DNA from: Enoplosus armatus | Lineage: Eukaryota; Chordata; Actinopteri; Centrarchiformes; Enoplosidae | Direction of reading: 5' to 3' | NCBI RefSeq assembly: GCF_043641665.1 | Contig: NC_092182.1 | Coordinates: 17,499,456-17,563,455 of the forward strand | Length of the DNA stretch: 64,000 nt | In this document: one piece after another, positions 1 through 51,100 of the stretch | Layout of the letters: the number at the start of each line of letters is the position of its first letter | How positions within the stretch are numbered: position 1 is the first letter of the stretch | Program-made: the position numbers and the translations under genes | Notes under the pieces: generated by a model | Database searches by the model: none | What the model was told of the DNA's origin: nothing | The model's input: the letters and a program-made list of their open reading frames with translations, nothing else

Positions 1-2164
1 TGGGTATCAAAGCCTGCCTCTTTGCCTTTGTGCCTTTGTGTGGTGGCCATCAAAGACTTCCATAGCCATTCTGGCATCCCACAGGATTGGCCTCTTACAT
101 AAGAACACCCCAGCCAGCATACTGCAGGGCTGGAGTGGCGCTGAGGGAGTGGGGGCGGTGTGGGGGGGGGGGGGGGGGGATGCACTAAATATTCCTCAGA
201 AATTTCCCTTTTGCATCCTGCTTTTTGAGTTCACTTCACTCCTTAATTACATCCTTATCCGTCTTGCTTTCATTTTGTTCCTTTCCTTCATTCTAATAAG
301 AGCTCTCAGTAAATAAATACATTCATGCCGACATGTACTATACCATCTACTATTCATGTACTTTATTTTGTGTTCTGTACTATATTTATTCATGTATGTA
401 CTGTGTATTTATGCATGCATGGATGAGCTGATATATGTATATGAATGAGTGGTTAGCAAACTACAGTACAGACTGTTGATGGAAGGTAACTAACAAGTAT
501 GCTGATATCATTTGAAGTTTACCCTAAGTTTAACTTCTACTTTGGTGCATGAGGTAACCTCTTTTATGAATGAAGAGATTATAAAACAGACTAAATGTGC
601 CACTTAATCCACCAAGTCTAAGCTGCACTCTGCCGGTGCTTAATTCTGTTGAGCTAAGCAGCTATGGAGGTACAATAGTCTGATGTAATGCTGCAATACA
701 TTCCTCCAGGTTTTTAAAAAGGGATAACATCTTGTTAATGTAGCACGTCTTGGTAAAGAAATGTTGTGGGAAAAGGGAAACTGAGGCAACCTTATAGTTC
801 CATCAACAATACAAAATCACCATTTGAACCATGTGGCTGTAGACAGCATTCACAGACTTTCAATAATGTTTAAGACTTATTAAATACGTTTCTACAGTAA
901 TTTGTTGCTACAGTTTGTCTCTTGTCTTGGCCACCACTCTCATTAAAATATTTTTAAAAATCACTGTGCTAACTGGCATAAAGCCTGGGAGAAACACAAT
1001 TATGCTTCTTGTGCTGTAAGTAACGGCATCAAGTGCATCTACTGTAGAGAGACACAAATATGTAGCTCTCCATCTTAGATACCCAGTGACCAACACTCTG
1101 TTTTCACCAAGACTGTGATCGTGCCTTGAGGGGTAGGAAGTGAAATCTGTGGGATCCTTCTATCGCAGATGTCCCGCCTGCTCAGCTCATTCCCCATGCA
1201 AGTTCCATAAGGGCATTTGTCACTTGGTCAGCCATCAATGAATAGACTCTACAAGGCTTTACAAGAATAGTGACACACACAGGCACAAATGGTGTGTGTG
1301 GGTGTGCAGGTGAGTATACATGGTCATGCCAGAAAAATTATTACTCAGGCATGTTGCTCTAACAGTCTGAAGATCAGATCTTGGCAATCTTTGCTTTCAG
1401 TAAATTTTTGCCAAATGCTTTATTATGGAAATATTCAGACCTGTGGCCTGAAGGAATATCAGTGCAAACAGGTTTCAGATTCTGTGATTAGAACATGTAA
1501 CAGTCTGTGTGTTAGTCTGTCTGTCTAAATATTTATATATCTATACATCTATTTCTTATTGTATACATGTCTAATTGGCTTAGAGAAAATCTCTCTCCAC
1601 CGCATTCACTGTAAACAAGAGATCATCTCCAGCACTTAGACGGATTGGATTCAATTACAGTCTGGTATGCTCTGAATATCAGATAAGTCAAAATTACACA
1701 ACCGTTCTAAAGGTGACAAGTTGAGTGAATGCCTGATGAATCTAAAGCAGCAGCCAAGGACACAGGCTGCCTGCTTCGCCAAGAAGAAAGCACCGCAGAG
1801 CTGTCTCACTGTTTCAGGGCTGCTCTCGTCATATGGTTTCATTGTCACACAGAGGGAGCTGAAATCTTTGCAGCTCACCCAAGATATTTAAGTCTTAACT
1901 AAATAGGCTTTAGTATAATAGAATATCTTAAATATAATGAGACAGGGTTCATAGAGAGTGTCACATATGATGTACACTAAAAAAATTGAAGGGGGTTTAT
2001 AAGGTGTTTCAAATTCCATATGAAAGACCATTTTGTAAGAGATAAATAAATTAATGTGCTCAGATGCAGTAACATTATGTCCCTTTCGTTACATTCATGT
2101 TCAACCCCTAGAGGAAAGGCTTATGAAGTGACTTCAACAATGGTTACCATTACAGGTGACTTAC
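1..2164 (-). other. atp2b2: atp2b2 intron 8 (5' part, truncated by the window edge)
   Basis: No PMCA-like exon appears in any minus-strand frame here, so the intron is longer than 2.1 kb. The only notable element is a run of 18 G at 162-179 preceded by GTGGGGGCGGTG. Otherwise it is AT-rich unique sequence. Confidence 0.8.
162..179 (+). other. run of 18 G
   Basis: Homopolymer G run preceded by GTGGGGGCGGTGT; on the transcribed atp2b2 RNA this is a C run. Confidence 0.95.
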
Positions 2165-40701
<38,537 letters not shown>

Positions 40702-40937
40702 GATGTCAGATAGTCAAGTCAGTTAGATTAAGTGTTTGTTATTGCTTATAGATCAATCAAAAAGCTTGCACAACAGATAGATGAGGTCAGTCTCATCCAA
40801 AAAAAATCCAAAATAGGTATCAAGCAGGCAACAACCAAAAAAGGGAAAAAAAGAATGCCACTTGTAGGTAAAGTAGGCAGATAGAGAGATGCAAAAGGGG
40901 GGGGGGTCCAAGGACAGCTTCTCTGTTTCAAGAGAGA
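40702..40937 (-). promoter_or_regulatory. atp2b2: candidate atp2b2 5' leader part of exon 1
   Basis: Immediately upstream of the start codon, a leader can be extended to 40937, where a CTGACAG acceptor follows a long pyrimidine tract on the minus strand (CTCTTTCTCCTCTTCTTCTG and onward). A second possible acceptor (GAAACAG) lies 15 bases inside. This boundary is inferred from splice signals only; the leader could equally be continuous with upstream sequence. Confidence 0.3.
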
Positions 40938-41134
40938 CTGTCAGATATCAGTAGACCAAAAACCATCAAAGAGAAGAAACAGAAGAAGAGGAGAAAGAGC
41001 AGCAGAGAACGAGGAGAGGAGGGGATGACGAAACACAAGTGGGGAGCATCCAGGTGAGCGTTGGACAGCCCCAGTGGTCAGGTCCTGAGAAGGGCAATGA
41101 TGGTGGTTGCAAGTCCTGTAGCTCTCAGGCTCAC

Positions 41135-41247
41135 CACGGCTGCAGTCCAGACTCGCTCCATGTGTGGTTTCCCATTGCTGCTATTCTGCTGTTGCCTCTG
41201 CTGCCTCTCTGTCTCTACATGGTGGTCTTCCCCATCACTGCTACAGG

Positions 41248-41289
<42 letters not shown>

Positions 41290-41754
41290 TTTTCGAGAGA
41301 TGAATTCAAAGAGGACAGAAGGTGAGGGAGGAGGAGGAGGAGAGACACAGAAAGAGAGCACAAGGATGAGCGTTGCGTTCTCAGGGCAGGGGTGAATGCA
41401 GCGGTAGATGGTGCACGGCTGAAGGACAGCCTCTCCTGGCTGCTGCAGTAACTGTGGCTCTGCTGTCTCTATCTACTGCTGCTGCTGCTGCTACTGGTGC
41501 TGCTAACCTCATTCTGAGGACACGCCGACTGACAGAGAGAGAGGGAGAGAGGATACGAAAGAGAGGGAGGGCGGAGAGAAGAGGATGCTCCTTTCTGGTG
41601 CAGAGCGGAGAGGAGTTGTGCGCGGGCGGGAGGCTGGGGCTGCTCTGACGACAAAGCGGAGAGGCAGCACGTAACGCTGCGCTGTCACAGGGAGGATGGG
41701 CTGAGCTGTGAAGCTGCTGCTGCTGTCTCTCCACTAGTTCTCTCTCATTCTACA
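41135..41754. promoter_or_regulatory. GC-rich promoter-proximal zone, possible first exon
   Basis: This region has more G+C and CpG than its surroundings (notably 41600-41690) and includes CTG and AG repeats. On the minus strand a good donor (GTGAGC) sits at 41134, which could end a leader exon spliced to 40937. On the plus strand there are equally good donors after 41053 (GTGAGC) and after 41753 (GTAAGT), so a divergent noncoding transcript is possible. Orientation cannot be settled from sequence. Confidence 0.35.
41248..41286 (+). repeat. (AG)n microsatellite in the GC-rich leader zone
   Basis: AG run with one ACAG interruption; reads as CU repeats if transcribed with atp2b2. Confidence 0.95.
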
Positions 41755-42486
41755 GTAAGTGACCTCTCCTATGCAGTCGCTCTATCTCAGTGATCCATTC
41801 CTCTCTGCCTGTTGTCTTGTAATGCCTTGTATTAATGATTTCCGCACTCTCACCTTAGAACTACACTCAGCTCAGAGAGGGCACTTCTACGGTGTTACGG
41901 TGTTGCACTGCAATTTATTCTGTGACCAGTTTACATCAATTGAAAGTAAATTACCTTCATGGAACAAATTTCTAGGGGAAAGTAAAAGGATGAGGCTGGC
42001 ACAAGTCTGTATTATCGTTGACAAATCCCATGAAAAGTCCAATTCCAACAGTTTGTTAGACCATCTTTCAATACTTTCAATGCTTCTCTTCCCTGTCTGT
42101 GGACCTCAGCCCCAAGCACATTAGTTTCTACTGAAGACGTAAATATTTAAAAACAGATCACATATACAGTTTCATTCAAGAAAGGTTAGGTAGTTTCCCA
42201 AAAACCGCTAGGCACTATGTTTATTAGTAAGTTACTCAAACAGCCGTGATTTTGTTCTAGTGACGAATAAGCAGCACAAGTAATACTTAATATGATCAAT
42301 TCATTGTTGGTTGGTCTTTCCATAAAATTTGTTGACAAAGGAGGAAATACAGAATATTGACATCCTTTTCCTTTACGTAACCAGTTTCTCACAATCTACC
42401 CACCTACACACAAACACAAATACATAATAACACAATAAAATGCACAAAACACTATTAATCTGTCATCAATAATTTACCTGTGTAAA

Positions 42487-42510
42487 CCCCCCCAACCCCC
42501 ACCCCCACCC
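42487..42510 (-). other. G-quadruplex motif on the minus strand
   Basis: Read on the minus strand, runs of 3, 5, 5 and 7 G are separated by one or two bases, satisfying the canonical four-run G-quadruplex pattern. It lies about 1.8 kb upstream of the atp2b2 start codon. Confidence 0.8.
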
Positions 42511-43897
42511 ACTAGATGAATCGAAATAAGGTTCGTCATTAATATTATTATTCAAAGTAAACCTCTGGCTTATAGTTGCCCTTCATCACGACCCACCCAC
42601 TCAGGGGGAGACCTGGAATCAAAGCGCCACTGTGTTGCATCATGCTGAACGCTACAGTAAATCAACACTAAAGCACAAACACTGGCTGGCTATACAGTGT
42701 CTACATCATCTGTAATGCACAGTATTAATACTGCCAAATAATTCCTCTATGATGTCCCCAAGGAGTCATAATGCGGCAGTAAAGCAGCTAAACAAATAAA
42801 TGTGACAAGTGTACAGTGGTGGCCACCTGAAACTGAGATATTCAGTTAAAATCAGATAAAAAAGCAAAGTCAGCCAGAACTACAACACTGATAGCAAGGC
42901 TGGTCACTCCATTCATTAAACAAACTATATAATCATACAATGAGTGATGTGGTTATTGACTCTTTGGAGGTCATTAGGGTTGTAGTGTAGAGTCTGCCCT
43001 CGAGGGGAACATCTTTGCTTTACATCACACACCAAATTCCTACATGTAACAGGCATGTTTTACAGTATATACCACAACTAACTGAATCTACAATATAGCA
43101 TCTTCATATGTAAAGGCAAGAGCAAGCAGCTACGTTGTTGTTGATTGTTTATGTTCCTTGTGACTGCTGCTGTGACTGCAAGTGCAATCTGTACCTTCCT
43201 CAGTTTATGTGTCGAAACTGCAGCAAAGATATTAAAGCTACCCAGTCTTGTGTTTCTGAAGGTGTTTCACCTTGTTGTTGGTATGCGGTAAAAACGTCCC
43301 AGAATGGCCAGGTAACATGAACATGAATATATGATTTATGTCTCTCCCAGCTAGGAGATGTTTTGTTGTAAAACAATTCCCAGAACCTGGAGGACACGTT
43401 GATGCTGGAACAGTTGGCACACTGAAATATGAGTTAACACGTTAAAATATGCAGTTTGTCTGCCCATTTGTTGCCTGTTTGGAAGTAGCAATGGGAATTT
43501 ACATAAGTTCACTGAGCAGGAGATAAAACTCAGCAACACTGAGGTAGTGAGCACACTCAGGTTCTTGGTACTGATGGCACACACTGCTTAAGTCAAGCAG
43601 ACTGACACAATCAGCAAGGCGTCCAGTCACAAATATCAAGTGTGACGATACAGATGGGACTAGTACCAGACACAATTGTGCACTCGGTAACAGCGGGGCG
43701 CCATCCTTGTCACAGCAGGGTGGCGAGAGACTGTGCCAACATGTGAATACACATCTGTAAGTCCACAGGAACCAGTCCTGTCTGTTAATGAGCTCCGGTC
43801 CTTACTGAGCTGATAAAGTTAGACACTGGCAACGTCACCTGGACAGGTGCAACCTAACCAACCTGCTAAACATTTCTGTAAAGCAGATTAAGACGGA

Positions 43898-44372
43898 GGT
43901 GGAAAGTAACTGAGAACATTAACCGAAGTACTGTAGATTTTTTTTTATTTTACTTGTGTATTTCCATTTTATGCTACTTTATACTTCTACTCCACTATAA
44001 TTTGGAGTCAAATATTTCAGTTTTCTGACAGCTTTTGTTCCTAGTTACACTTTGACGATTTTAATTAATTAATTTAATCAAAATATAATCAACTAATAAA
44101 TCAAGCTATCCAGCAGTATATAAAGTAGTTTAAACTAGCCGCACCTTCACCTGCAACATTTAAGTAATGCAAGTTAATGCATCCACAGTTATAATGTAAT
44201 GATGATACAATGGGCCATTTTACATAATGAGGACTTTTGCTTTTGGTATTTTGAGTATATCTTGATGCTAAAAAGTATGTACTTTTACTTAAGAAAATTT
44301 TTGAAGGCAGAACTTCCAACTGTGGTATTATTACTTTTAATTAAGTAAGATCTGAGTACTTGTTCCACCACT
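43898..44372 (+). repeat. 475-bp nonautonomous element with inverted ends (ggtggaaagtaact family)
   Basis: It begins GGTGGAAAGTAACTGAGAAC and ends GAGTACTTGTTCCACCACT, so the termini are inverted (GGTGGAA against TTCCACC). The interior has TATTTCCATTTTATGCTACT, CTTTATACTTCTACTCCACT and TTGATGCTAAAAAGTATGTA. I recognise it as a widespread percomorph repeat. It is nearly full length and noncoding. Confidence 0.8.
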
Positions 44373-44893
44373 GGAATAAGGAGAACATTTCCAACTAAGG
44401 CCCATGTTAATTTTTTTCCCCATCTACAGATTATTATAATAATGCCACATTAAATGAAATGCTTTACATATGGCAGCTTAGTTGGGTTTTGAATAATTTC
44501 TCCGATTATTAAACAAAAAAGGACAGCACAGGGCAGGACTGCATCTTCCTCTGTTTTTTCTCCAACCTTTTATGCTGTTCCCCCTTTCCTGCCGATCAGG
44601 TCCAATCAATGTTGGCGGTAGTCTTTGCATGCCAAGGCAGACATCTGTGCCGGCCAGATCCTCTAAAACCATCAAATGAAAGCAAACAAATGCTCTCCCA
44701 GGAAATTATATGTGTATGTGTGTGTATTTGTGTGTCTCAATGGTTGATCAAGTGGCTGGCTGAGGAGAAAACTACATCAGAGGTACACTGTCACCATTAT
44801 CAGTTATATTGGTATACCTGTACTGAACCTCAGCAGCAAGAGTAATGCTGGTTTTCTATTCTACTAGCTTGTCTTTTGCAGCCAACCAGTTAA

Positions 44894-45163
44894 TCAGATA
44901 ACTGGGAAAAATGGAAACCAGCAGGGCTCCTGACCATTGACTTGACGGTTGTGATTTTTGAATATTTGAACTGGCATAGCAACCAAACCAATAATGTTGA
45001 TGATCACAAAAGACCAAATTAAGAAAAATGCATAGATGCCAAGACCAGAGCAGTGATCATCATTATTCCAATTCTGTCCATTGTACCCTCCATAATATAC
45101 AATGCAAAACGTAATAATAATAAATTCATTTAAATCATCAGCGAGCCACACTGTGTAATTCAT
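44894..45163 (-). other. isolated 89-codon ORF with two hydrophobic segments
   Basis: This ORF is not recognised. It starts MNYTVWLADDLNEFIIITFC and has a second hydrophobic segment, IYAFFLIWSFVIINIIGLV, separated by a polar, Asn-rich loop with Cys. The layout faintly recalls fish TMEM272-like proteins (a Cys followed by an aromatic-rich membrane segment), but similarity is too weak to name it. It has no good acceptor upstream. It could be a decayed gene fragment or chance. Confidence 0.15.
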
Positions 45164-48100
45164 GCTTGAGTTTGACTCAAGCTGTTATTTCCTTCTTCCA
45201 TCCTTTCCAATATCCTTTCCAAAAGAAAAAAACATGTGAATAGAAATGCAGTATTTCATGACTAATTTAACACAGAATGTCAGTGCAGCTCCCTCCACTA
45301 CATCTGTTCATTACCGACCATGTAAGGCTGTGTGTTTCCAGCTTCACATTATCATGTTGGTGATGTAAGTGACTGGCAGAGGTGGTGCTGGTGCTGGTGG
45401 TGTTATATTCTGCTGGTGTGCAGCTGCCTATCTTTAAATTACGATGACATGTGCAGGAGTGGGAGAGATTGAGATGTGGGAGGGAAATGAGGAAAATAGA
45501 GAGAGGAAGGGGGGTCAGGGAGAATGTAGATAGCAAAAGACAAAAGTTGAAAAATGGAGGAAGGCGGAGACGAAAGGAAGAGTAATACTGGAATAAATGA
45601 ATGGAATAAACAGGGGAAGGCATAGAGAGAGCAAGGGGAAGGGGAAGATTGAGGTGAAGTGCACTGCTGAAGCCTGAGCTGAGTAACTTCAAAGCCAACA
45701 ATGTTCTCCTTTTTATACAATGTAAACACACTAACATGCATACATGTACACACAAAATTGATTTCTTCTTTCCTTGGAAAAAGAGGGCAGCTGTAAGAAG
45801 AGCTATTGTTGGTGTTTTGTATGCATTCACAGATAAAACCATGGTGAAGGCAGTGTGTCAAAATGGTTCTTTCCTCGCTGTTAAATTATTTGAACATCAA
45901 AGGGCGATCAACTTTCTTATCCTAAAGTGTTGGTGATATGGAGCGCTTCACGTTTTTGTCCGTATACTGTCCCACCAATCTTTACATTGTCACCCTGCTT
46001 ATCTATCTATCTGTAGCTGACACTAAAACACACCCCTGCTGTGTTATTCTTCTGTCTACCTACCTGCCTACTCTCCAGTCTGTCTGCATAATTGTTGGCA
46101 TGCTCCCCATGGCTTGACAGTGACTAATGAGTAACATATGATCAAACAGTCAAGGAGAAAGTGTAGAGTTTGCAATAATTAACAGCTTTTTACCTAAGTG
46201 CGAGAACGGTTAATTGGACTTTATGAACTTGAACACCATATGGGATCCACATTAAAACATGAAGCTCCATGGCCAGATGCTACGACCATCTGACCACCAT
46301 ACTGTACAGTGTTTGCAGTACAACGAAACTACTGAAAAAAAACAACAATGTCTACTATAGCTATATATAAATATAGATATAAAAAGGGATATTAACATAA
46401 AGCCAATGTAGCAACAAGAACTTGGGGTTGTAGTGTTTTTGTGGTACTTTTTTGTTTTTTTGGTTAGACTTAAGTTATTTAACCGTCTATTAAAATTTTT
46501 GTCAGACTCAAATAATTGCTTTTTTCATTTAAGTAGCAAATAGTGTACATCACACAGAAAACAATGTGCTACAATGCCACTGAACAATCCTGCCGTACTT
46601 ATTCTATTACAATGTTGTTGCGGGGGAACTGTACTTTCTTAAGTGCATCACATACAGGCAGCATAAGTCAATCATTTCTAAAAACAAAAGTATACACACT
46701 CAACTAATGTATTACTAAAATATGTTGTCTTGTCTTATCCATATTTTCCAATGGTTCACTTGTGTTGTTAAGCAAAAACAATCCCATCAGGCAACTTTAT
46801 GTAATTGTGTCTTGATGACATCATCATCACAGTCTTTTTTTCTAGTAATCTTCAGGAGAGACTTGTTCAAATAATAATATTGGGCAATATAATATTGGGA
46901 ATTCCATTTTAGCTTCAATTTTACCTGTAATTTTCATTGCTCTATGTATTGTGCCTCGTGAGTCGTCTGCTGGGTCTCTCTGTTCTGCTCTGTGACAATA
47001 AATAACAAGAGTTACTGATGAAATGGTGCTCTAGAATAATTGCTGCTTTCTCTTTGACGAAAAGTTCCTGGTCTGACGACCAGTGGGTAGTTCGCTGTCC
47101 TCCACAGTGAAACCATGCGCATTCTCTGTCTCAAAATGTCCTTGAGCACAGTGAGGCAGAGCTGAGGTAAGAGCTGTGCCCACTGCACCACCACCAGCAG
47201 CAGCACTGGCATACAGCCCCCCCTACCTGTGACAAAAAATAGTGCAGGGAACTTCACTGATGATAGAGCTGCTCTGCACACCTGCACGTCCGTAAATATC
47301 AAATTATAATTTCAGATGACAGGTTCACAAATGCTCGAGGGTTTGAATCACGATGTAAAGAGTTTCATTTCAAAACATGTTCAAAAGACCTCACGATGTG
47401 ATGCAATCAATACACAACACCACCACAAACTACGTCCTCAGATATGACGAAGAGCTCACTCTCAAAAAACGTATTTAAAAAATGACAAGATTCACTAAAG
47501 GGAGTGTTTCCAGCATTGCTTTAGGATGTATTTGATTTTGAATATGCTGATAATAGTGTGTCCTGCTGATTGTGTATGTTAGTTACAGCACTCATTGGTT
47601 CTTAGTGTCACAATTCAGAAGGCAGAGATCATAAAAATGAATGTCTACCTTATGCACAACCTAATAAAAGTGGCTTCAAGCATATATGTGTTTCAGTGCT
47701 GCTTGGGAAGTCAAATAAACTCAATGAAAAGAAAGTAGCTTTACTGTGTAAACACATGTTGGGTATAACCTGCATGACACTGCCAGTTTCTGCAATTAAT
47801 CATTTATGACATTTGATTTGTCTAAAGCTACAAAAAATGTGAAATAAAATAATAAATATCAGCTAAGCAGCAGAATGAGTTGCACAATAGTCAGGGAATC
47901 CCCAAACACACACATACACACATTAGATATAGCAGCTGCATGGCAACACTGCACTGCAATATCCAAGCGCACACACCCAAGAAGAGAGCAAGACACGTTA
48001 ACTGACATTGTCTCTGAGGTGAATTGTTATATAACAACCACACGGAGAGCCTCCTTTCAGCCACCATCAGCGCTCTCTAATTGGGTTGAAAGCAGCTGTC

Positions 48101-51100
48101 ATGCTAACTAAGCGCAGCAGACAGAGTCTAGCAAAGGTTATTTTGGAAACCAATGCAGGAGCTCAAAAAGGACTGCAGCTCCAACTCATATCTGGCTGAA
48201 GAGAAGATAAAGCGAGGGGGGGGGGAGTCAGAGAGAAGGGGAGAGAGAAAGAGAGACAAATACATACTTCCATGTGTATGTGTGTGCTTAGCCTTTGTCG
48301 ACTTATAGATAGTGAGGGGGTTTTGAAGAAAAGCCAGACAACCTTGATAGCTGCAGGGGTTGCTGTGTGTCACTGCAGAGTGAGATTGAGAAGCAAGAAA
48401 GTGAGAAGTGGTGATGATATGTTATAGCTGTGAGATGACTGGGTTAGAGGACACAGGACGAGGCATTGAATGATATAAGCCTTTGGTCCAAATAGAATAA
48501 TGGGCCCTGTCTTTCAAATATATGAAAAATCCTCTCCTAAAAAGGACAAGTAGTGCCTCAATAATATGTTGTCAAGTTGTGCCACTGTGGGCGACTCCAT
48601 CTCTCCCTCACTCTCCTCCTAACTTCCACGTGCCTCCTTTGCGTTTCTTCTGCAGTGCACATGCCAAACCTGGCTGGTGAGCGGATGTCGCCTTTCCTCT
48701 CGCTGTGGTCCATGCTTTTTATTCAACTGCATGCTCGCTGTCACTCTCTCTCTTCTTTCAATGAAGTATCTTTTCATTAACATTGCTTAATTCTTTGATC
48801 ATTTGCAACAAATAACTGTCTTGTTTGTCCTGTCTTTGTTGCTGTTCTAAGGAGTTCTACTGTATTCATGGCCACCTGAATACCTTGTCCTGGGTGTTCT
48901 TAGTGAGCAAACGGCATTATACAACGAAGCAACATTGTCAGGCTGTGGAGGGAGATACAAAGATGTAGAGTGTAATCCTGCCTGGAGCAGCGGCGTGGAT
49001 GCACATTAACAACTGCAACCAAATAAAGACTGGCATTTTATTGCCAAGCATATTGAAATGTAACAAACAAATGTAGCATGAAGAAGTCATTATTATTGTA
49101 AAACTAGCTAGTCCAAATATTGTCAGAACATAATGATCAAATAATAAATAGTGGTGTGATGTTAAGCTTAATAGTGTTGAGGAAGCTCCGGTGCTTTAAC
49201 AGGCTGTGGTTTTGCCTCTGTAGGAGATCATCTTGTAAATGAGGAGCAGTTTTGCTATCTGCTGATGAATTCTCCAATAAAACTAGACTCCCGGACCAAA
49301 TCCCCTGGAGCATGGCATCTAGCTGTCAATCACCTTGTACAGGAACTCAGGAACTCAGGGGAGTGAGACCCTGGAGAATTATAAGATAGGGGGAGTGGAA
49401 TGAAGTGATTTTTTAAGAGATACTGGTGTATATTATGTTAGAATGGCGTGAATACAAAGTGTAAATATCAGAAACAGAGAGAGAGGAATTAAAGTTGATA
49501 TCAGAAAGTACAGGCTCAAGAATATCTAGCTATCTTTTCAGAAAAACTATCATTAACATTGATCTCATGTGCTTCTCCGGGGAGGAAATAGAAACATCCA
49601 ACAAATACAAGCTGTGTTCAATTCTGGGTAGTCAGTATGGTATCACTCTGCTAGGCAAAGTGTTTCCTGTAACTCATGTAACTAGAGCCAAGGCTACTAG
49701 TACTGAAACGATCACACACACCAAACAGCACAGTTAAGCATTCGTGAATCAGAGCTAAGCACATGACAGATACAGGGAAACAAGATATTTAACGTTTGTT
49801 CAAAGAAAACTAAATGGATGTGACTACATTCTGTCACTGCTGTGGCGGTAGACTCTTAAGTTACAGGTTAAATTAAACTGCCACATATGCCTGCGGTACA
49901 ATTTTATAACATTATTGTAGCAGCCTCCATAAACATTCCCAGAAAAAAATGCCTGGCAGACTGTTAAATCACTGTACAAAGAACAAGTACGATGTAGTAG
50001 GGTCTACCTTTTCACTTGTGTCCTTTGTAATGATTACAACTTTCACACCCTTTGAGCTCCAGCTTCAGTATCATAACCTTACCCACTTCTGAACGTAGCC
50101 GAATCTGGAATGAGTCTGTTTTAATCCGTTTCACCACCAGATTCACTACCTTCGGAGAATAATGCATCAAACAAGGGGATGACAAATGTGCTCATGGGGA
50201 TTTTACTAATCCACACACAGTATGACACATGGTGCAGTCCACATGTAATATGGCTCACAGAATAGTAATGGCACTGAGTCTGACACTTGCTTAAGAAGGT
50301 TTCTAACCAAGAAAGGTCCAGCACAACATACTGAGTCATCATCTATTTCGTGGTTGAATGCTTAAAGCTTGTGTGTAATGAGGCTGTGAATTTAGACTCG
50401 TAAGTTCAGTTTTTGGTATACCTAAGGCTTTGAATACTCACATGAGCATGTGCATAGACAGATAGACTCTGAAATTCTGTATTCCTTAATCACTAATGCT
50501 ACTAAAGCTTGGACTAAGCTGAGCATGTACAGGGGTTTATATGAAAAGTGGTTCATGTCAAACGAAGTTCATTTTGTTTCAATCTTGTTTCCTCTGTGTA
50601 GCTGGAAAAATGGTATTTCAGAAGAGGTTATCTACAGTATGTATTAATGAGAGGAGAGGGGAGAACTTCAACAATGCTGTCACCTCTATAAATGTCACCG
50701 AAAAAGAAATTGGCACAGTCGTACATGAGAGTACTGGCGTGCACCAGCCCGTATATTTGCATAGAAAACAAAACACACGTGTGTTTTCAGGCCACATGCA
50801 TTAATTACTTTAATGTCAAGAGCCTGAGAATTATTCATCGTAATGATGATAACAATGACAAATAGGTATAACAAGATTGCTCATGATGGCTCTATCTACA
50901 TGTATACTAATTAAAAGAACAATTATCTGTGTCAACAAGAACAAAATCCAGTTATTAAAAACTAAATGAGTTTGACCCCTGTCTTCTTCCATTTGTTTCC
51001 CTTTGGGCCAAGATCCTGACCTCAGATTACTCATCTGTTTCTAGATTTGTAAGCCTTTTTTAATGGAAGCATTCTGTTGCTTTTCAGCATGACAAGCAGC

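Noticed and set aside
1651..1878. Possible next PMCA exon downstream of exon 8
   Set aside because: The translation lacks the expected PPEKEG...GNKTE block or any nucleotide-binding-domain motif, so it is not the missing exon.
41381..41734. 117-codon minus-strand ORF in the GC-rich zone
   Set aside because: It is driven by CTG and AG repeats (Gln and Ser runs) with poor start context. Better read as leader or promoter sequence.
45267..45842. 191-codon minus-strand ORF
   Set aside because: It is the complement of a polypurine block, so it is Ser/Leu/Pro/Phe-rich low complexity without domain-like order or a supporting splice structure.
47080..47230. Possible SINE remnant (GTCCTTGAGCA phrase)
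   Set aside because: Only one short phrase matches. There is no tRNA-like head or ordered body.
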